A DNA stretch of 5,833 nt from an uncultured bacterium (GTDB lineage: Bacteria > Desulfobacterota > WTBG01). Under the pieces are notes generated by a model. It was given only the letters and a program-made list of their open reading frames with translations, did no database searches and was not told the DNA's origin. The stretch is from NCBI GenBank assembly GCA_938024025.1, contig CALJBY010000231.1, forward strand, positions 1 through 5,833, given 5' to 3'. The number at the start of each line of letters is the position of its first letter. The stretch's first letter is position 1. This document shows, one piece after another, positions 5,753-5,833 of this stretch. A program made the position numbers and the translations under genes.

Positions 5753-5833
5753 TTACTCCAGTACTTCTGAGATTACTCCCGCACCTACCGTTCTCCCGCC
5801 TTCCCGTATGGCAAACCGTAACTCCTTCTCCAG
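5753..5833 (-). CDS. tuf: Elongation factor Tu (3' end, cut by window edge)
   Basis: EF-Tu is the GTPase that carries aminoacyl-tRNA to the ribosomal A site. Only the last 26 residues are in the window: LEKELRFAIREGG followed by RTVGAGVISEVLE and a TAA stop. This is the C-terminal strand of domain 3, and the FAIREGGRTVGAGV block is nearly invariant in bacterial EF-Tu, so identification is firm despite the short length. The rest of the gene, including the GTPase domain, lies beyond base 5833. Its position directly upstream of rpsJ implies a str-type cluster (often rpsL-rpsG-fusA-tuf) running into the S10 operon. Only tuf itself is seen here. Confidence 0.97.
   Translation of the reverse strand: MEKELRFAIREGGRTVGAGVISEVLE

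Noticed and set aside
1..5833. Hidden novel system, mobile element, CRISPR array or RNA gene
   Set aside because: Recognised ribosomal or elongation factor genes fill the window, with gaps of at most 56 bases. No direct repeats, integration marks or tRNA-like sequence were seen by eye.

Overview
The window is one uninterrupted run of housekeeping translation genes, all on the minus strand: the 3' end of a str-type locus, the whole S10 operon and the start of the spc operon. In the direction of transcription (high to low coordinates) the order is tuf (3' end only), rpsJ, rplC, rplD, rplW, rplB, rpsS, rplV, rpsC, rplP, rpmC, rpsQ, rplN, rplX (5' part only). This is the classical bacterial order with nothing inserted, lost or rearranged. 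I see no RNA genes, mobile elements, CRISPR repeats or defence genes, and no gene of unknown function.

The organism is a bacterium of moderate GC. Several proteins (the L14 C-terminus ending in LAPEVL, the DWKK...VTLKEGE...DFFEG tail of L23, the GASAYPARVFKGKK block of L3) resemble what I remember of Deltaproteobacteria/Desulfobacterota and related lineages. That placement is from memory and is tentative.

Layout: 5753-5833 encodes the last 26 residues of EF-Tu. A 54-base spacer follows, with a small inverted repeat but no room for a long S10-type leader. From rpsJ to rplX the genes are separated by 24-56 bases or overlap. rplC/rplD overlap by GTGA, rplD/rplW by ATGA and rplP/rpmC by 11 bases. 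No gene-free stretch exceeds about 60 bases, and no intrinsic terminator or convincing promoter is visible at the S10/spc boundary (rpsQ to rplN). The layout therefore suggests one long polycistronic transcript, probably continuing in from tuf and out beyond rplX.

Together the genes encode early-assembling 23S rRNA binders (L2, L3, L4, L22, L23, L24, L29), the later L14 and L16, 30S proteins of the head (S3, S10, S19) and body (S17), and the elongation factor that delivers aminoacyl-tRNA. The points worth a second look are small: a Leu in place of the usual second His in the DHPHGGGEG loop of L2, four genes without a recognisable Shine-Dalgarno sequence, three GTG starts, loss of the L3 glutamine methylation site, and translational-coupling overlaps. 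I found no evidence of a previously undescribed system.
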